Shown: in pieces, positions 17,394-25,767 of the stretch
How positions within the stretch are numbered: position 1 is the first letter of the stretch
Layout of the letters: every line of letters starts with the position of its first letter
Source of the DNA: Psychromarinibacter sp048262455
Lineage (GTDB): Bacteria > Pseudomonadota > Alphaproteobacteria > Rhodobacterales > Rhodobacteraceae
Assembly: GCA_048262455.1 (NCBI GenBank)
Contig: JBLXFD010000015.1
Location: forward strand, 1 to 64,000
Direction: 5' to 3'
DNA length: 64,000 nt
Translations under genes and position numbers: made by a program
Notes under the pieces: model-generated
Seen by the model: only the letters and a program-made list of their open reading frames with translations
What the model was told of the DNA's origin: nothing
Database searches by the model: none

Positions 17394-18419
17394 TTACTGG
17401 GCGCCCGCGATGACCTGCTGGGCGTCTTCCAGCGTGTAGGTCACGTTGGCCACCGACCCCTCGGGGGTGTCGGCCAGCGACTGGTCCAGCGTGTCCTGGG
17501 TGATCTTCAGGAACGGCACGGTCAGGTCCTTCGGCACCTCCTGCCCCGCCAGCACCTGCTGCGCCACCCAGAAGGCCAGCGAGGCGACGCCGGGCGCGAT
17601 CGACAGCGACAGCGTCTCGTAGCCGTTGGCGTCGCGCTGCTCGGCCCACCACAGCAGCTCGTCCTGGCGGTTGCCCAGCACGATCAGCGGGGTCGGACGG
17701 CCGGCGGCCTCGAAGGCCTGCGCGGCGCCGTAGCCGTCACCGCCCTGGGTCACGACACCCACCACCTCGGGCAGCGAGGGCAGCACCCCGGCCACCGCCT
17801 TCTGCGCCACGTCCTGCGCCCAGTCGCCGTGCACAGAGCCCACGATCTTGAACTGGTCATGCTCGGCCACGCCCTCGTGGATGCCCTTGCTGATCTCGTC
17901 GTCGACGAAGACGCCGGCGAGGCCGCGGATCTCCAGCAGGTTGCCGCCGTCGGGCAGGCGCGAGGCGATGTAGTCCACCTCTTCGCGGCCCATCGCCGCG
18001 AAATCCACCGCGATGCGCCAGGCGCAGGGCTCGGTCACTATGCCGTCGAAGCTGACCACCACCAGCCCGGCGTCGCAGGCCTCCTTGACCGCGCCGTTCA
18101 GCGCCGTGGGCGAGGCCGCGTTCAGCACGATGGCGTCATAGCCCTGCAGGATCATGTTCTGGATCTGGGCGGCCTGCTCGGTCGCCTGGTTCTCGGACGT
18201 GGTATAGGCGTCGGCGGCGGCGACCACGCCGTCCTCCACGGCCTTGGACCCGATTTCCTCGTAGGTCTCCAGCATCGCCTGCCGCCACGAGTTGCCGGCG
18301 TAGTTGTTGGACAGCGCGATCCGCTTTTCCGAGGTGTCGGCCATGTGGGCCGCGCCCTGCGCCATGCCGGCAGCCATGGCAAGTCCTGCCGCGCCGAGCA
18401 GCATCTTCGAAATCGTCAT
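17394..18419 (-). CDS. Sugar ABC transporter substrate-binding protein
   Basis: 341 aa periplasmic binding protein of type 1 (ribose/galactose-binding) fold. Signal peptide residues ~1-25 (MTISKMLLGAAGLAMAAGMA). Fold markers: IALSNNYAGNSWRQAMLETYEE, QAAQIQNMILQGYDAIVLNAASPTAL, VVSFDGIV, and VVGVVTQGGDGYGAAQAFEAAGRP. A GGAGGAAAG ribosome site precedes the ATG. First gene of the importer operon, divergent from the sensor kinase gene across 216 bases that hold the TTGCGGG repeats. The bound sugar cannot be named. Confidence 0.93.
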   Translation of the reverse strand: MTISKMLLGAAGLAMAAGMAQGAAHMADTSEKRIALSNNYAGNSWRQAMLETYEEIGSKAVEDGVVAAADAYTTSENQATEQAAQIQNMILQGYDAIVLNAASPTALNGAVKEACDAGLVVVSFDGIVTEPCAWRIAVDFAAMGREEVDYIASRLPDGGNLLEIRGLAGVFVDDEISKGIHEGVAEHDQFKIVGSVHGDWAQDVAQKAVAGVLPSLPEVVGVVTQGGDGYGAAQAFEAAGRPTPLIVLGNRQDELLWWAEQRDANGYETLSLSIAPGVASLAFWVAQQVLAGQEVPKDLTVPFLKITQDTLDQSLADTPEGSVANVTYTLEDAQQVIAGAQ

Positions 18420-18536
18420 GTCTTTCCTCCCTGTCGCGCGCCGCTTGCGCGCCGTGTTCCGGCCCGCACCGGGCCAAGGACAGCGCGATGATGTGCAGCG
18501 GCCCTGCCCCTGTAAAGGGATTCCCCCGCAGACCTC

Positions 18537-18610
18537 TTGCGGGTTCCCGCAATGACTTTGCGGCCAAAGGTGTTTCATTTCCCGCTGCGCCTTGCGAATA
18601 TTGCGGGAAA
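18537..18610. promoter_or_regulatory. Cluster of TTGCGGG inverted repeats between the ABC operon and the two-component genes
   Basis: A perfect 7-2-7 inverted repeat TTGCGGG-TT-CCCGCAA occupies 18537-18552. A second pair of the same half-site is TTTCCCGC at 18578-18585 and GCGGGAAA at 18603-18610, preceded by TT to give TTGCGGGAAA. Four half-sites in 74 bases of a divergent intergenic region suggest a dimeric or tetrameric regulator. The adjacent response regulator is the obvious candidate by position. Confidence 0.55.
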
Positions 18611-18635
18611 GCGCAGCGCGCGACGGGAGGAGACC

Positions 18636-19814
18636 ATGCCGAGCACCCTTGCGGCCCCTGCCAGGGGGAACGTGTTCCTGCGGATCTCCACCCACCTGGC
18701 GGAGCGGACCGACATCGCCTCGGCGCTGGAGGCGGTGGCCGACGAGATCGCCGAGGTCATCCCCTTCACCCACGCCGACCTGTGCCTGATCGACCAGCCC
18801 GGCTGGCTGTCGAGCTACGAGGTGGGGATCCAGACCCGCTGGTCCCGGGCGCGCACGCGGGTCGACGTCTCTCCCATCCGGGACCTGATCGAGGGGCGGT
18901 GCGACCACATGCTGTGCCGCGACGCCATGCAGGACGCGCGCCAGACCTACCCCGGCGCCTGCTCGGAACCGATCTTCAACCACGAGCTGCGCTCGCGCGT
19001 GCACGTGCTGATGAAGGTCATGGGTCAGCCCATCGGCACGCTGAACATTTCACACTCCACCCCCGCGCTCTACGACCGCGAGACGGTGCAGCGCGCGCAG
19101 CACGTGGCGGACGTGCTGTCGCCCTACTTCCACGCGCTGCACACCGCGAAACTGGCCGAGCGCGCCGCGCAGGTGGGACAGGAGGCGCAGGCGCGCGAGG
19201 AAGGGCTGCGCCGCGGCGCGCTGCGGTTGACCCAGACGCTGGAGCAGGAGCGCCAGCGCATCGGCATGGACCTGCACGACCAGACCCTCGCCGACCTCAC
19301 CCGCCTGCTGCGCGAGGTGGACGCCGGAACGCCGCTGGACCGCGAGGCGCTGGCGGAACGGATTTCCGAGACCATCGGCGACCTGCGCCGCATCATCGAC
19401 ACCGCCGTGCCGACCCTGCTGGAGCTGTTCGGCTTCATCCACGCCGTGCGGGTCCACCTGGAACGGGCCGTGGGCTCGCAGCCGATCCAGGTGGAGGTGA
19501 CGGACCGGACCGGCGGCGCCGCCGACCGGCTGGACCCCACCGTCCGCACCGCCCTGTTCCGCATCGCGCAGGAGGCCATCAACAATGCCGCCCGCCATTC
19601 CGGCGCCCGCCGCATCGCGGTGGGGCTGGAGCCGATGCCGCAGGGCGGGCTGGCGATGACGGTGCGCGACGACGGCCGCGGCGTGCCGGCACTGCCGGCG
19701 CGGGATTCCGGGCTGGCGCACATGCGCACCCGGGCGCGGCTGATCGCGGCCGAGCTGGACATCTCGAACGACGCGGGCTGCACCCTGCGGGTCCTGCTGG
19801 GGGGCCGGCCGTGA
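18636..19814 (+). CDS. GAF-domain sensor histidine kinase (NarL/DegS-type)
   Basis: 392 aa, no membrane segment visible, so a cytosolic sensor. A GAF-like domain covers ~20-170, followed by a coiled linker. The HisKA_3 dimerisation helix has the phospho-acceptor at H214 (ERQRIGMDLHDQTLADL). The ATPase domain carries FRIAQEAINNAARHSGA, VRDDGRGVP and a late SGLAHMRTRARLI. The start ATG is preceded by GGGAGGAGA. The stop overlaps the regulator gene start (GTGA), so the two are translationally coupled. It diverges from the sugar importer operon, which it may control. Confidence 0.9.
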   Translation: MPSTLAAPARGNVFLRISTHLAERTDIASALEAVADEIAEVIPFTHADLCLIDQPGWLSSYEVGIQTRWSRARTRVDVSPIRDLIEGRCDHMLCRDAMQDARQTYPGACSEPIFNHELRSRVHVLMKVMGQPIGTLNISHSTPALYDRETVQRAQHVADVLSPYFHALHTAKLAERAAQVGQEAQAREEGLRRGALRLTQTLEQERQRIGMDLHDQTLADLTRLLREVDAGTPLDREALAERISETIGDLRRIIDTAVPTLLELFGFIHAVRVHLERAVGSQPIQVEVTDRTGGAADRLDPTVRTALFRIAQEAINNAARHSGARRIAVGLEPMPQGGLAMTVRDDGRGVPALPARDSGLAHMRTRARLIAAELDISNDAGCTLRVLLGGRP

Positions 19815-20542
19815 AGGTGCTCATCGTCGAGGACGACCAGTTCCACGCCAGCTATCTGCAGGACGCGCTGGCCGAGGCGCTGCCGGAGGTGACCGAGATC
19901 TTCCACGCCGCCAGCGGCGACGCCGGCGAGAAGGAGGCGCGCGAGGGGGGCATCGAGGCGGTGGTGATGGACCTGCAGATGAACCGCCGCAACGGGATCG
20001 AGGCCGCCCGCACCATCTGGGCCGAGCGGGGCCACAGCCGCATCCTGTTCTGGTCGAACTACGCCGACGAGGCCTACCTGCGCGGCATCGCCGAGATCGT
20101 GCCCGAGGACAGCGCCTATGGCTACGTGCTGAAGACCGCCACCCGCGAGCGGCTGAAGCTGGCTTTGCGGGCGGTGCTGGTGGAAGGCCAGATCATCGTC
20201 GACCGAGAGATCCACCGCCTGCAGAAACGCGGCGCCTCGCCCCGCCGGCGGCTGGATGACAGCGAGTACACGGTGCTGCTGGACCTCGCGCTCGGCCTGC
20301 AGGACAAGCAGATCGCCGAACGGCAGGGAATGTCGCTGCGCACCGTGCAGAACCGGCTGCTGTCGCTGTACGAGAAGCTGGAGGTCGGGCTGGAGCCCGA
20401 GGGACAAACCGCGCTGAACAAGCGCGTGCGGGCCCTGAACCGGGCGCTGGTGACCCGCACCATCAACGTCGAGACGCTGGAGACCGCGCAGCGCGAGCTG
20501 GAGCGGTGGATCGCCGCACGCGGCGGACGCGGCGCGGCTTGA
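19811..20542 (+). CDS. Response regulator with receiver and C-terminal HTH region
   Basis: 243 aa from a GTG overlapping the kinase stop. The receiver domain (residues 1-~125) has the acidic pair at E8-D9-D10, phospho-Asp D54 (VVMDLQM) and a Lys in GYVLKTA. From ~150 a LuxR-like helix-turn-helix is recognisable (LALGLQDKQIAERQGMSLRTVQNRLLSLYEKL). About 60 further residues follow the HTH, ending in a helical, Glu/Arg-rich tail, which is longer than in NarL/FixJ-type proteins. The FNR box overlaps its stop codon. Confidence 0.9.
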   Translation: MKVLIVEDDQFHASYLQDALAEALPEVTEIFHAASGDAGEKEAREGGIEAVVMDLQMNRRNGIEAARTIWAERGHSRILFWSNYADEAYLRGIAEIVPEDSAYGYVLKTATRERLKLALRAVLVEGQIIVDREIHRLQKRGASPRRRLDDSEYTVLLDLALGLQDKQIAERQGMSLRTVQNRLLSLYEKLEVGLEPEGQTALNKRVRALNRALVTRTINVETLETAQRELERWIAARGGRGAA

Positions 20543-20552
20543 TCTGGATCAA
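20539..20552. promoter_or_regulatory. FNR/FnrL-type operator
   Basis: TTGATCTGGATCAA is a perfect match to the FNR consensus TTGAT-N4-ATCAA. It lies 56 bases before the universal stress protein start and overlaps the stop codon of the upstream response regulator gene. The position suits oxygen-responsive activation of the stress protein, and a FnrL-type regulator is encoded just downstream. Confidence 0.85.
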
Positions 20553-20607
20553 GGCGCGGGGGGCGGCGCGGCGGTAGCCTGCAGGGGTCAACGAAAGGAG
20601 TGACCCG

Positions 20608-21450
20608 ATGCTGGATGGAACCATCGCCGTTCTCGCCACCGACGCCGGCCTCGACCGCGGCGCGATTGGCACCGCGCTCGCCCTCACCGCGGCCAGCCGC
20701 GCCCACCTCGACATCCACTGCCTGGTGATCGAGCAGAGCCCGCCCGAGACCTACGCCGCCGGCTCGGTGGTGCCGCTGGTCTGGCCAGAGGACGAGGCCA
20801 TCGACCTGCGCCTCACCGAGCTGGAGATCGAGCTGCGCGCGCAGATCCCCCGCCACCGCCACGACGTGCAGCTGCACCGCCTGTCGTTGCGCGACGATCA
20901 GATCGGCCGGATTCTCGCGCCGACGCTGCGCTTCGCCGACTGGATCGTCGCCGCCGCCCCCTACGGGCCGCAGGACCGGCCGGCTCAGGTGGCGGTGCTG
21001 GAACTGGCGCTGCTTCGCGAGCGGACGCCGGTGATCGTCGCCCCCGATGCCGGCGCCGACCTCGGTCTTGCGCCGGGGCGCGTCGCGGTCGCCTGGGACG
21101 GCAGCCACGAGGCGATGGCGGCGGTGCGCGCCGCGATGCCGCTGCTGCGGCGGGCGGATCTGGTGGACGTGGTGCTGGTGGATCCCGGCGTGCGCCACGG
21201 CGACCGCGCCGATCCCGGCGGCGACCTGGCCCTGTTCCTGGCCCGCAACGGGGTGCAGGCGGAGGTCAGCGTGCTGTCGCGCAGCCGGCCGCGCATCTCC
21301 GAGGTGCTGCGGCGCCACGCCTTCGACACCGGCGCCGAGGCGCTGGTGATGGGTGCCTACGGCCATTCGCGGCTGCGCGAGGCGATCTTCGGCGGCACCA
21401 CCCGCGAGATGCTCGACGCCCCGGGCCTGCCGCTGATCCTGGCGCGCTGA
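20608..21450 (+). CDS. Universal stress protein, tandem UspA domains
   Basis: 280 aa with two Usp-like halves (residues ~1-145 and ~150-280). The C-terminal half retains VAWDGSHEAMAAV and the ATP-binding-type end MGAYGHSRLREAIFGGTTREML. The first half has lost its glycine-rich motif. A strong AAAGGAG ribosome site precedes the ATG. The perfect FNR box upstream predicts induction under low oxygen, as known for Usp genes near fnrL in related bacteria. Only 4 bases separate its stop from that of the convergent regulator gene. Confidence 0.9.
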   Translation: MLDGTIAVLATDAGLDRGAIGTALALTAASRAHLDIHCLVIEQSPPETYAAGSVVPLVWPEDEAIDLRLTELEIELRAQIPRHRHDVQLHRLSLRDDQIGRILAPTLRFADWIVAAAPYGPQDRPAQVAVLELALLRERTPVIVAPDAGADLGLAPGRVAVAWDGSHEAMAAVRAAMPLLRRADLVDVVLVDPGVRHGDRADPGGDLALFLARNGVQAEVSVLSRSRPRISEVLRRHAFDTGAEALVMGAYGHSRLREAIFGGTTREMLDAPGLPLILAR

Positions 21451-21454
21451 ACGG

Positions 21455-22159
21455 CTAGGCGCCCGCCGCCTGTTCACCGGCCTCGCCCTCCAGCAGGGCG
21501 AGGTCCTGGATCGTCACGCGCCGCCGGTCCTGCAGCCCGATCACCCCGTCCCGCGCCAGCCCGTTGATCTGGCGGCTCACCGTCTCCAGCGTCAGGCCGA
21601 GGTAGTCGGCCATGGCCTCGCGCGTGAGCGGCAGGTCGATCTCCCCCGCCCCGCCCCGCTGCCGCCGCGCCACGGACAGCAGCAGGCTGGCGATCCGCTC
21701 GCGCGCGGTCTTTCGCCCCAGCACCATCATCCAGTGGCGCGCGGCGTCCAGCTCGTCCAGCGTCATCTCCAGCAGCCGGTCGGCCAGCCGGGGGGTGTCG
21801 CGCAGCAGCTGCTCGAAGGGCGCGCGGCGAAAGCAGCACAGGGTGACGTCGCCGGCGGCGGTGACGTCGGAGGGGCTGCTGTCGCGCCCCGGCCGGCCGA
21901 GGAAGTCGGAGGGCAGCAGCAGCCCCACCATCTGCCCCCGCCCGTCCGCCAGCGTCTGCGACAGCGTCGCAACCCCCGCCACCACCGTGCCGACGAAGCC
22001 CAGGGGCTCGTCCGCCCGCGCCAGCACCTGCCCCGCCTCGTAACGGCGGTAAAGCTTCATGCTGTCCAGCCGCGCCAGTTCCGCCGGCCCGCAACGGGCG
22101 CAGACCGCCCGGGGGCGGATCCGGCAGTCGGCGCAGTGCAGGTTCAGCCGGTGTGGCAT
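21455..22159 (-). CDS. fnrL: FnrL-type oxygen-responsive Crp/Fnr family regulator
   Basis: 234 aa. The N-terminus has the Cys cluster C9-x2-C12-x7-C20-x2-C23, and a CC pair sits within the cyclic-nucleotide-like domain (VTLCCFRR), matching the [4Fe-4S] ligand pattern of FNR/FnrL. The effector domain is followed by a long dimerisation helix and an HTH (LTREAMADYLGLTLETVSRQINGL) with the E-x2-SR DNA-recognition residues of FNR. Such a protein recognises the TTGAT-N4-ATCAA box seen before the neighbouring stress gene. An in-frame ATG at 22195 is a less likely start. Confidence 0.9.
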   Translation of the reverse strand: MPHRLNLHCADCRIRPRAVCARCGPAELARLDSMKLYRRYEAGQVLARADEPLGFVGTVVAGVATLSQTLADGRGQMVGLLLPSDFLGRPGRDSSPSDVTAAGDVTLCCFRRAPFEQLLRDTPRLADRLLEMTLDELDAARHWMMVLGRKTARERIASLLLSVARRQRGGAGEIDLPLTREAMADYLGLTLETVSRQINGLARDGVIGLQDRRRVTIQDLALLEGEAGEQAAGA

Positions 22160-22243
22160 GGCGGGCCTCGGCGCAGGGAACGGCGGGCCCAGCATAGCAC
22201 AGGCGGACCGCCGGGGGGCCGCGCCGTGGCGTCACGGGCGGGA

Positions 22244-22924
22244 TCAGTCCACGAAGGTGCAGCCCCGCGCCTTCAGCGTCTCGTCGATCCAGCTGCGGTC
22301 GAGGGTGCCGGCGCGCACCGCCGCGATCTCGCGCTGTTCGGCGGCCTGCTTGGCCTCGGTGGCGGCCAGCACGGCCTCGGCCTCTCCCGCCGGGATGCAC
22401 AGCACCCCGTCCGCGTCCCCCAGCACCAGATCGCCGGGGCGGATCACCATGCCGTCGATGGCGATCTCGACGTTGATCTCGCCGGGGCCGTCCTTGTAGG
22501 GCCCGCGGTGGGTGACGCCCGCGGCGAAGACCGGCATCCCGCAGCCGCGCAGCTCGTCCACATCGCGGATCGCGCCGTCGATGACGATGCCCGCCACGCC
22601 CTTGCCCTGCGCGATGTAGACGAGGATCTCGCCCACCAGCGCGTTGGTCAGGTCGCCGCCCGCGTCCACCACCAGCACGTCCCCCGGCTCTGCCATCTCC
22701 AGCGCCTTGTGCACCATCAGGTTGTCGCCCGGCCGGGTCTTCACCGTCAGCGCCGGGCCGGCCATCCGCTGGCCGCCCTCGTGGAACGGCCGCAGCCGCG
22801 CGCCGGCGGCCGACATGCGGGACATGGAATCAGAGGCATTGGCGACGGGAAGCTCCAGGAACCGCCGCGCGATGGCGGGGTCGACGGCGGATTTTCGGCG
22901 GTGGACGGTGAAGCCGATGGTCAT
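22244..22924 (-). CDS. RraA-like / 4-hydroxy-4-methyl-2-oxoglutarate aldolase family protein
   Basis: 226 aa. Family motifs: ASDSMSRMS near the N-terminus, GPALTVKTRPGDNLMVHKAL, VVDAGGDLTNALVGEIL (the GG-x-G loop), and GIVIDGAIRDVDEL with the Arg-Asp used for pyruvate and Mg2+ binding. Members cleave 4-carboxy-4-hydroxy-2-oxoadipate or related 4-hydroxy-2-oxo acids or decarboxylate oxaloacetate; some regulate RNase E. It lies 78 bases after the IclR regulator on the same strand and probably belongs to its regulon. An aldolase role is favoured by context. Confidence 0.88.
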   Translation of the reverse strand: MTIGFTVHRRKSAVDPAIARRFLELPVANASDSMSRMSAAGARLRPFHEGGQRMAGPALTVKTRPGDNLMVHKALEMAEPGDVLVVDAGGDLTNALVGEILVYIAQGKGVAGIVIDGAIRDVDELRGCGMPVFAAGVTHRGPYKDGPGEINVEIAIDGMVIRPGDLVLGDADGVLCIPAGEAEAVLAATEAKQAAEQREIAAVRAGTLDRSWIDETLKARGCTFVD

Positions 22925-23002
22925 GTCAAAGTCTCCTGTATGGCTCGGACCAGCCGCGCCTTGCGGCCGTCGTTCGGATGGATGGATTGCAGGCGAAGGC
23001 CG

Positions 23003-23845
23003 TCAGGCGCCGTCCCTCGCGCCCCGCCCCTTGCGGCCGGTACGGGCCGGTGCGGCGGGACCGAGATCCTCGGTCACCCGCGCCAGGTGTTCCAGCAGCG
23101 TCTGCGCCAGCCCCTCCACCGCCTCCGGCTGGAACCGCGCGGCGGGGCCGGCGACGCTGACCGAGGCGACGGCCTTGCCGGTCATGTCGAATATCGGCGC
23201 GGCGATGCAGGCGCTGCCGGTCTCGTTCTCCTCCACCTCCAGCGTCCAGCCGCGGGTGCGGCAGCGTTCCAGCAGTTGTTCCAGCTCGTCCGGGTCGATG
23301 ATGGTCTTGTCCGTCAGCCGCGCGAGGGTGCCGGTGGAATAGACCATCTGGCGGAAGCTTTCCGGCTGGTAGGCCAGCAGCGCGCGGCCGCAGGCGGTGG
23401 CGTGGTAACTGGCGGCGGTGCCGGAATAGGAGGTGACCCGCAGGTTGTGGCTGCCCTCGAGGCTTTCCACGATCGTCGCCTCGCCCGGCCCCGGCAGCGC
23501 CAGGTTCACCGTCTCGCGGGTCGCGGTGCACAGCTGCACAAGGTGCGGCTTGGCGATGGACAGGATGTCCAGCCGCCGCTCCACCGCGCGGCCGTAGACG
23601 ATGTGGTGCAGCCCCAGCCGGTAGGCACCCACCTCGGCGTCCCGCTCCACCAGCCCCACGTCGGCAAGGGCGTTCACGAGGTTGAAGGCGGTGGTCTTGA
23701 CCAGTCCCGTCGCGGCGGCAAGATCGCGCAGGCCGATCCAGTCGCCGTCGCCCATGGCGTCCATCAGCGCCTTGGCGCGCCCGATGGACTGGATCCGCGC
23801 CTCGGCGGGGGCGTGTTCGGCGGTCTTGGGGGCGGTTTCGGGCAT
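23003..23845 (-). CDS. IclR family transcriptional regulator
   Basis: 280 aa. A winged HTH at ~25-80 (KALMDAMGDGDWIGLRDLAAATGLVKTT-type) is followed by an effector-binding IclR domain to ~265 (including ATACGRALLAYQPE and the DPDELEQLLERCRTRGW helix, then ENETGSACIAAPIFD). Transcribed divergently from the PLP enzyme gene at 24041, with an IclR-like operator candidate 27 bases before its own start. Probable regulator of the M81/ABC/D-amino-acid cluster up to 38204, inferred from the matching motifs at 35066 and 35228. Confidence 0.92.
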   Translation of the reverse strand: MPETAPKTAEHAPAEARIQSIGRAKALMDAMGDGDWIGLRDLAAATGLVKTTAFNLVNALADVGLVERDAEVGAYRLGLHHIVYGRAVERRLDILSIAKPHLVQLCTATRETVNLALPGPGEATIVESLEGSHNLRVTSYSGTAASYHATACGRALLAYQPESFRQMVYSTGTLARLTDKTIIDPDELEQLLERCRTRGWTLEVEENETGSACIAAPIFDMTGKAVASVSVAGPAARFQPEAVEGLAQTLLEHLARVTEDLGPAAPARTGRKGRGARDGA

Positions 23846-23871
23846 GGGGGTGTCTCTTACGGTGCCTGTTG

Positions 23872-23891
23872 TTCCACATTATACGATGTGA
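23872..23891. promoter_or_regulatory. Candidate IclR operator, copy 1
   Basis: TTCCACATTATACGATGTGA just upstream of the iclR-type gene. CACAT and ATGTG form an imperfect inverted repeat. The left half TTCCACATTA recurs in two places in the divergent M81 promoter region about 11 kb away. IclR-family proteins often bind palindromes of this kind at their own promoters. Binding itself is inferred. Confidence 0.5.
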
Positions 23892-24040
23892 GACTTCGGG
23901 CGCAACCGTGCAACGGCCTCCTGCTGCACCTGCGGGATTGACTTCACCGTATACCCGCGCTTTCGTTAAAGCCGGTCGATCCGCCGCCTCCGGTCTGCAT
24001 TGTTGAACGGATCGCGCCGCCCCTGCTGGAAGGACACCCG

Positions 24041-25321
24041 ATGAACCTCGCCCCGATCCGCGCCACCATGATCGACGCCCGCACCAAGGGCATTCCGGGC
24101 ACCACCCGGCCCTTCCCGCTGTCCGAGATCGGCGCCAAGCGCTGGAACCTGCTGGCCGAGGACCTGCCCTTCCCCCAGCTGATCCTGAAGCGCAGCCACC
24201 TCGACCACAACAAGGCGGCCTTTGCCGACTACCTTGCGCAGCACGGGCTGTCGCTGGCGCCCCATGGCAAGACGACCATGGCGCCGCAGCTGTTCGCCGA
24301 ACAGCTGGAGGCGGGCGCCTGGGCAATCACCGCGGCGAACGTGCCGCAGGTGCAGGTGATGCGCCACTACGGGGTGCCGCGCATCGTGCTGGCCAACCAG
24401 CTGATCGGCAAGGCGCACATGGCCATCGTCGCGGCGCTGCTGAACGCGGACCCGGAGTTCGAGCTGTACTGCTTCGTCGATTCCGCCGCGCAGCTGGACA
24501 ACATGGCCCGCCACCTGGCGGATGCCGGACTGGCGCGGCCGATCCGGCTGTTGCTGGAGGTGGGCGTGGAGGGCGGCCGCACCGGCGTGCGCGGGCAAGA
24601 GGCGGCGCTGGCGCTGGCGCAGGCCATCGCGGAGGCCGACCCGGCGCTGTTCCGCTTCGCGGGCGTCGCGGGGTTCGAGGGGGTGGTGCCGGGCATCGCC
24701 GAGGGACCGCAGCCGGTGATCGACTACGCCCAGTCCATGGTGGACATCGCCGCCGCCCTGCCCGCCTCGCTGCTGGAGGGGCTGGAGGAGTTCATCCTAA
24801 GCGGCGGCGGCTCTTCGCACTTCGACCTGATGGCAGAGCGTTTCGCCACCCTGTCGCTGGACCTGCCGGTGCGGATATTGCTGCGCTCCGGCTGCTACAT
24901 CACCACCGATGACGGCGGCTACCGCACCACGCAGGAGGCGGCCCGCCGCGACCCGCACCGCGCGTGGAAGGGCGAACTGAAGCCGGCGCTGGAGGCGTGG
25001 ACCTACGTGCAGTCGCGGCCGGAGCCGGGGCTGGCGCTGCTGGCCATGGGCAAGCGCGACGTGCCCTACGACGCGGGCCTGCCCCGGCCGCTGCGCCTGT
25101 TCCGCCCCGGCGAGGGGTTCCGCGAGATCGGCAAGGCCGAGATCTACGCGCTCAACGACCAGCACGCCTACGTCCGGCTGGACCCGGCCTCGGACTGGCA
25201 GGTGGGCGACCTCGTCTCCTCGGGCATCAGCCACCCCTGCACCGCCTTCGACAAGTGGCGGCTGCTGCCGGTGGTGGACGACGAGTATACCGTGATCGAC
25301 GGGGTGCTGACGTTCTTCTAG
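24041..25321 (+). CDS. D-serine dehydratase-like PLP enzyme (amino acid deaminase/aldolase)
   Basis: 426 aa fold-type III PLP protein. The alanine-racemase-like N-terminal barrel has the PLP lysine at K77 (APHGKTTMAP). The C-terminal D-serine dehydratase-like beta domain has the metal pair H398 and C400 (GISHPCTAFDKW). The family includes eukaryotic-type D-serine dehydratase, D-threonine aldolase and 3-hydroxy-D-aspartate aldolase; sequence alone does not separate these. It is divergent from the IclR gene, and a RidA gene follows convergently 15 bases away. RidA removes reactive 2-aminoacrylate made by such dehydratases, which favours a deaminating activity on a D-amino acid. Confidence 0.88.
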   Translation: MNLAPIRATMIDARTKGIPGTTRPFPLSEIGAKRWNLLAEDLPFPQLILKRSHLDHNKAAFADYLAQHGLSLAPHGKTTMAPQLFAEQLEAGAWAITAANVPQVQVMRHYGVPRIVLANQLIGKAHMAIVAALLNADPEFELYCFVDSAAQLDNMARHLADAGLARPIRLLLEVGVEGGRTGVRGQEAALALAQAIAEADPALFRFAGVAGFEGVVPGIAEGPQPVIDYAQSMVDIAAALPASLLEGLEEFILSGGGSSHFDLMAERFATLSLDLPVRILLRSGCYITTDDGGYRTTQEAARRDPHRAWKGELKPALEAWTYVQSRPEPGLALLAMGKRDVPYDAGLPRPLRLFRPGEGFREIGKAEIYALNDQHAYVRLDPASDWQVGDLVSSGISHPCTAFDKWRLLPVVDDEYTVIDGVLTFF

Positions 25322-25336
25322 CTCGCCTCCAGCCGG

Positions 25337-25738
25337 TCACTCCATCCGCTCGGCCTGCTGGCGGGTGGCGGGCAGGTAGGCGATGGCGTCCAATTCGTAC
25401 TTCAGCCGCTTGCCCAGCACGCCGGAGATGGTCGAGCGGACCGGGCGCGGCTCGGGGAAATACTCCGCGAAGATCTCGTTGTGGCGGGCGCCGTCGGCGG
25501 AATCGCCAAGGTAGCAGCGCACGCTGAACACGTGGTCCAGCGTCAGCCCGGCCGCCTCAACGATGGCCGCGAGATTCTCGATCGAGCGGCGCATCTCCTC
25601 CTCGAAGGTGCCGCTGATGATCGCCCCGTCCTCGCGCGAGACCGAGGCCTGCCCCGAGACGTGCAGGCAGTCGCCGACGATGAACCCCGGGCTGAAGGGC
25701 AGGTGGGACCGGGCGCCCTTGTTGACGAGCTTGTACAT
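25337..25738 (-). CDS. RidA/YjgF/YER057c family enamine/imine deaminase
   Basis: 133 aa. Single RidA domain with FSPGFIVGDCLHVSGQ near the start, the conserved Arg in VRCYLGD (which positions the substrate carboxylate), FPEPRPVRSTISG and a C-terminal KYELDAIAYLP. Such proteins hydrolyse the enamines/imines released by PLP dehydratases. It is the last gene of the minus-strand M81/ABC operon, 29 bases after an SDR gene, and abuts the D-serine dehydratase-like gene tail to tail. Confidence 0.9.
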   Translation of the reverse strand: MYKLVNKGARSHLPFSPGFIVGDCLHVSGQASVSREDGAIISGTFEEEMRRSIENLAAIVEAAGLTLDHVFSVRCYLGDSADGARHNEIFAEYFPEPRPVRSTISGVLGKRLKYELDAIAYLPATRQQAERME

Positions 25739-25767
25739 GGTGTCGTTCCTCAGGTTTCGGGGGTGGG

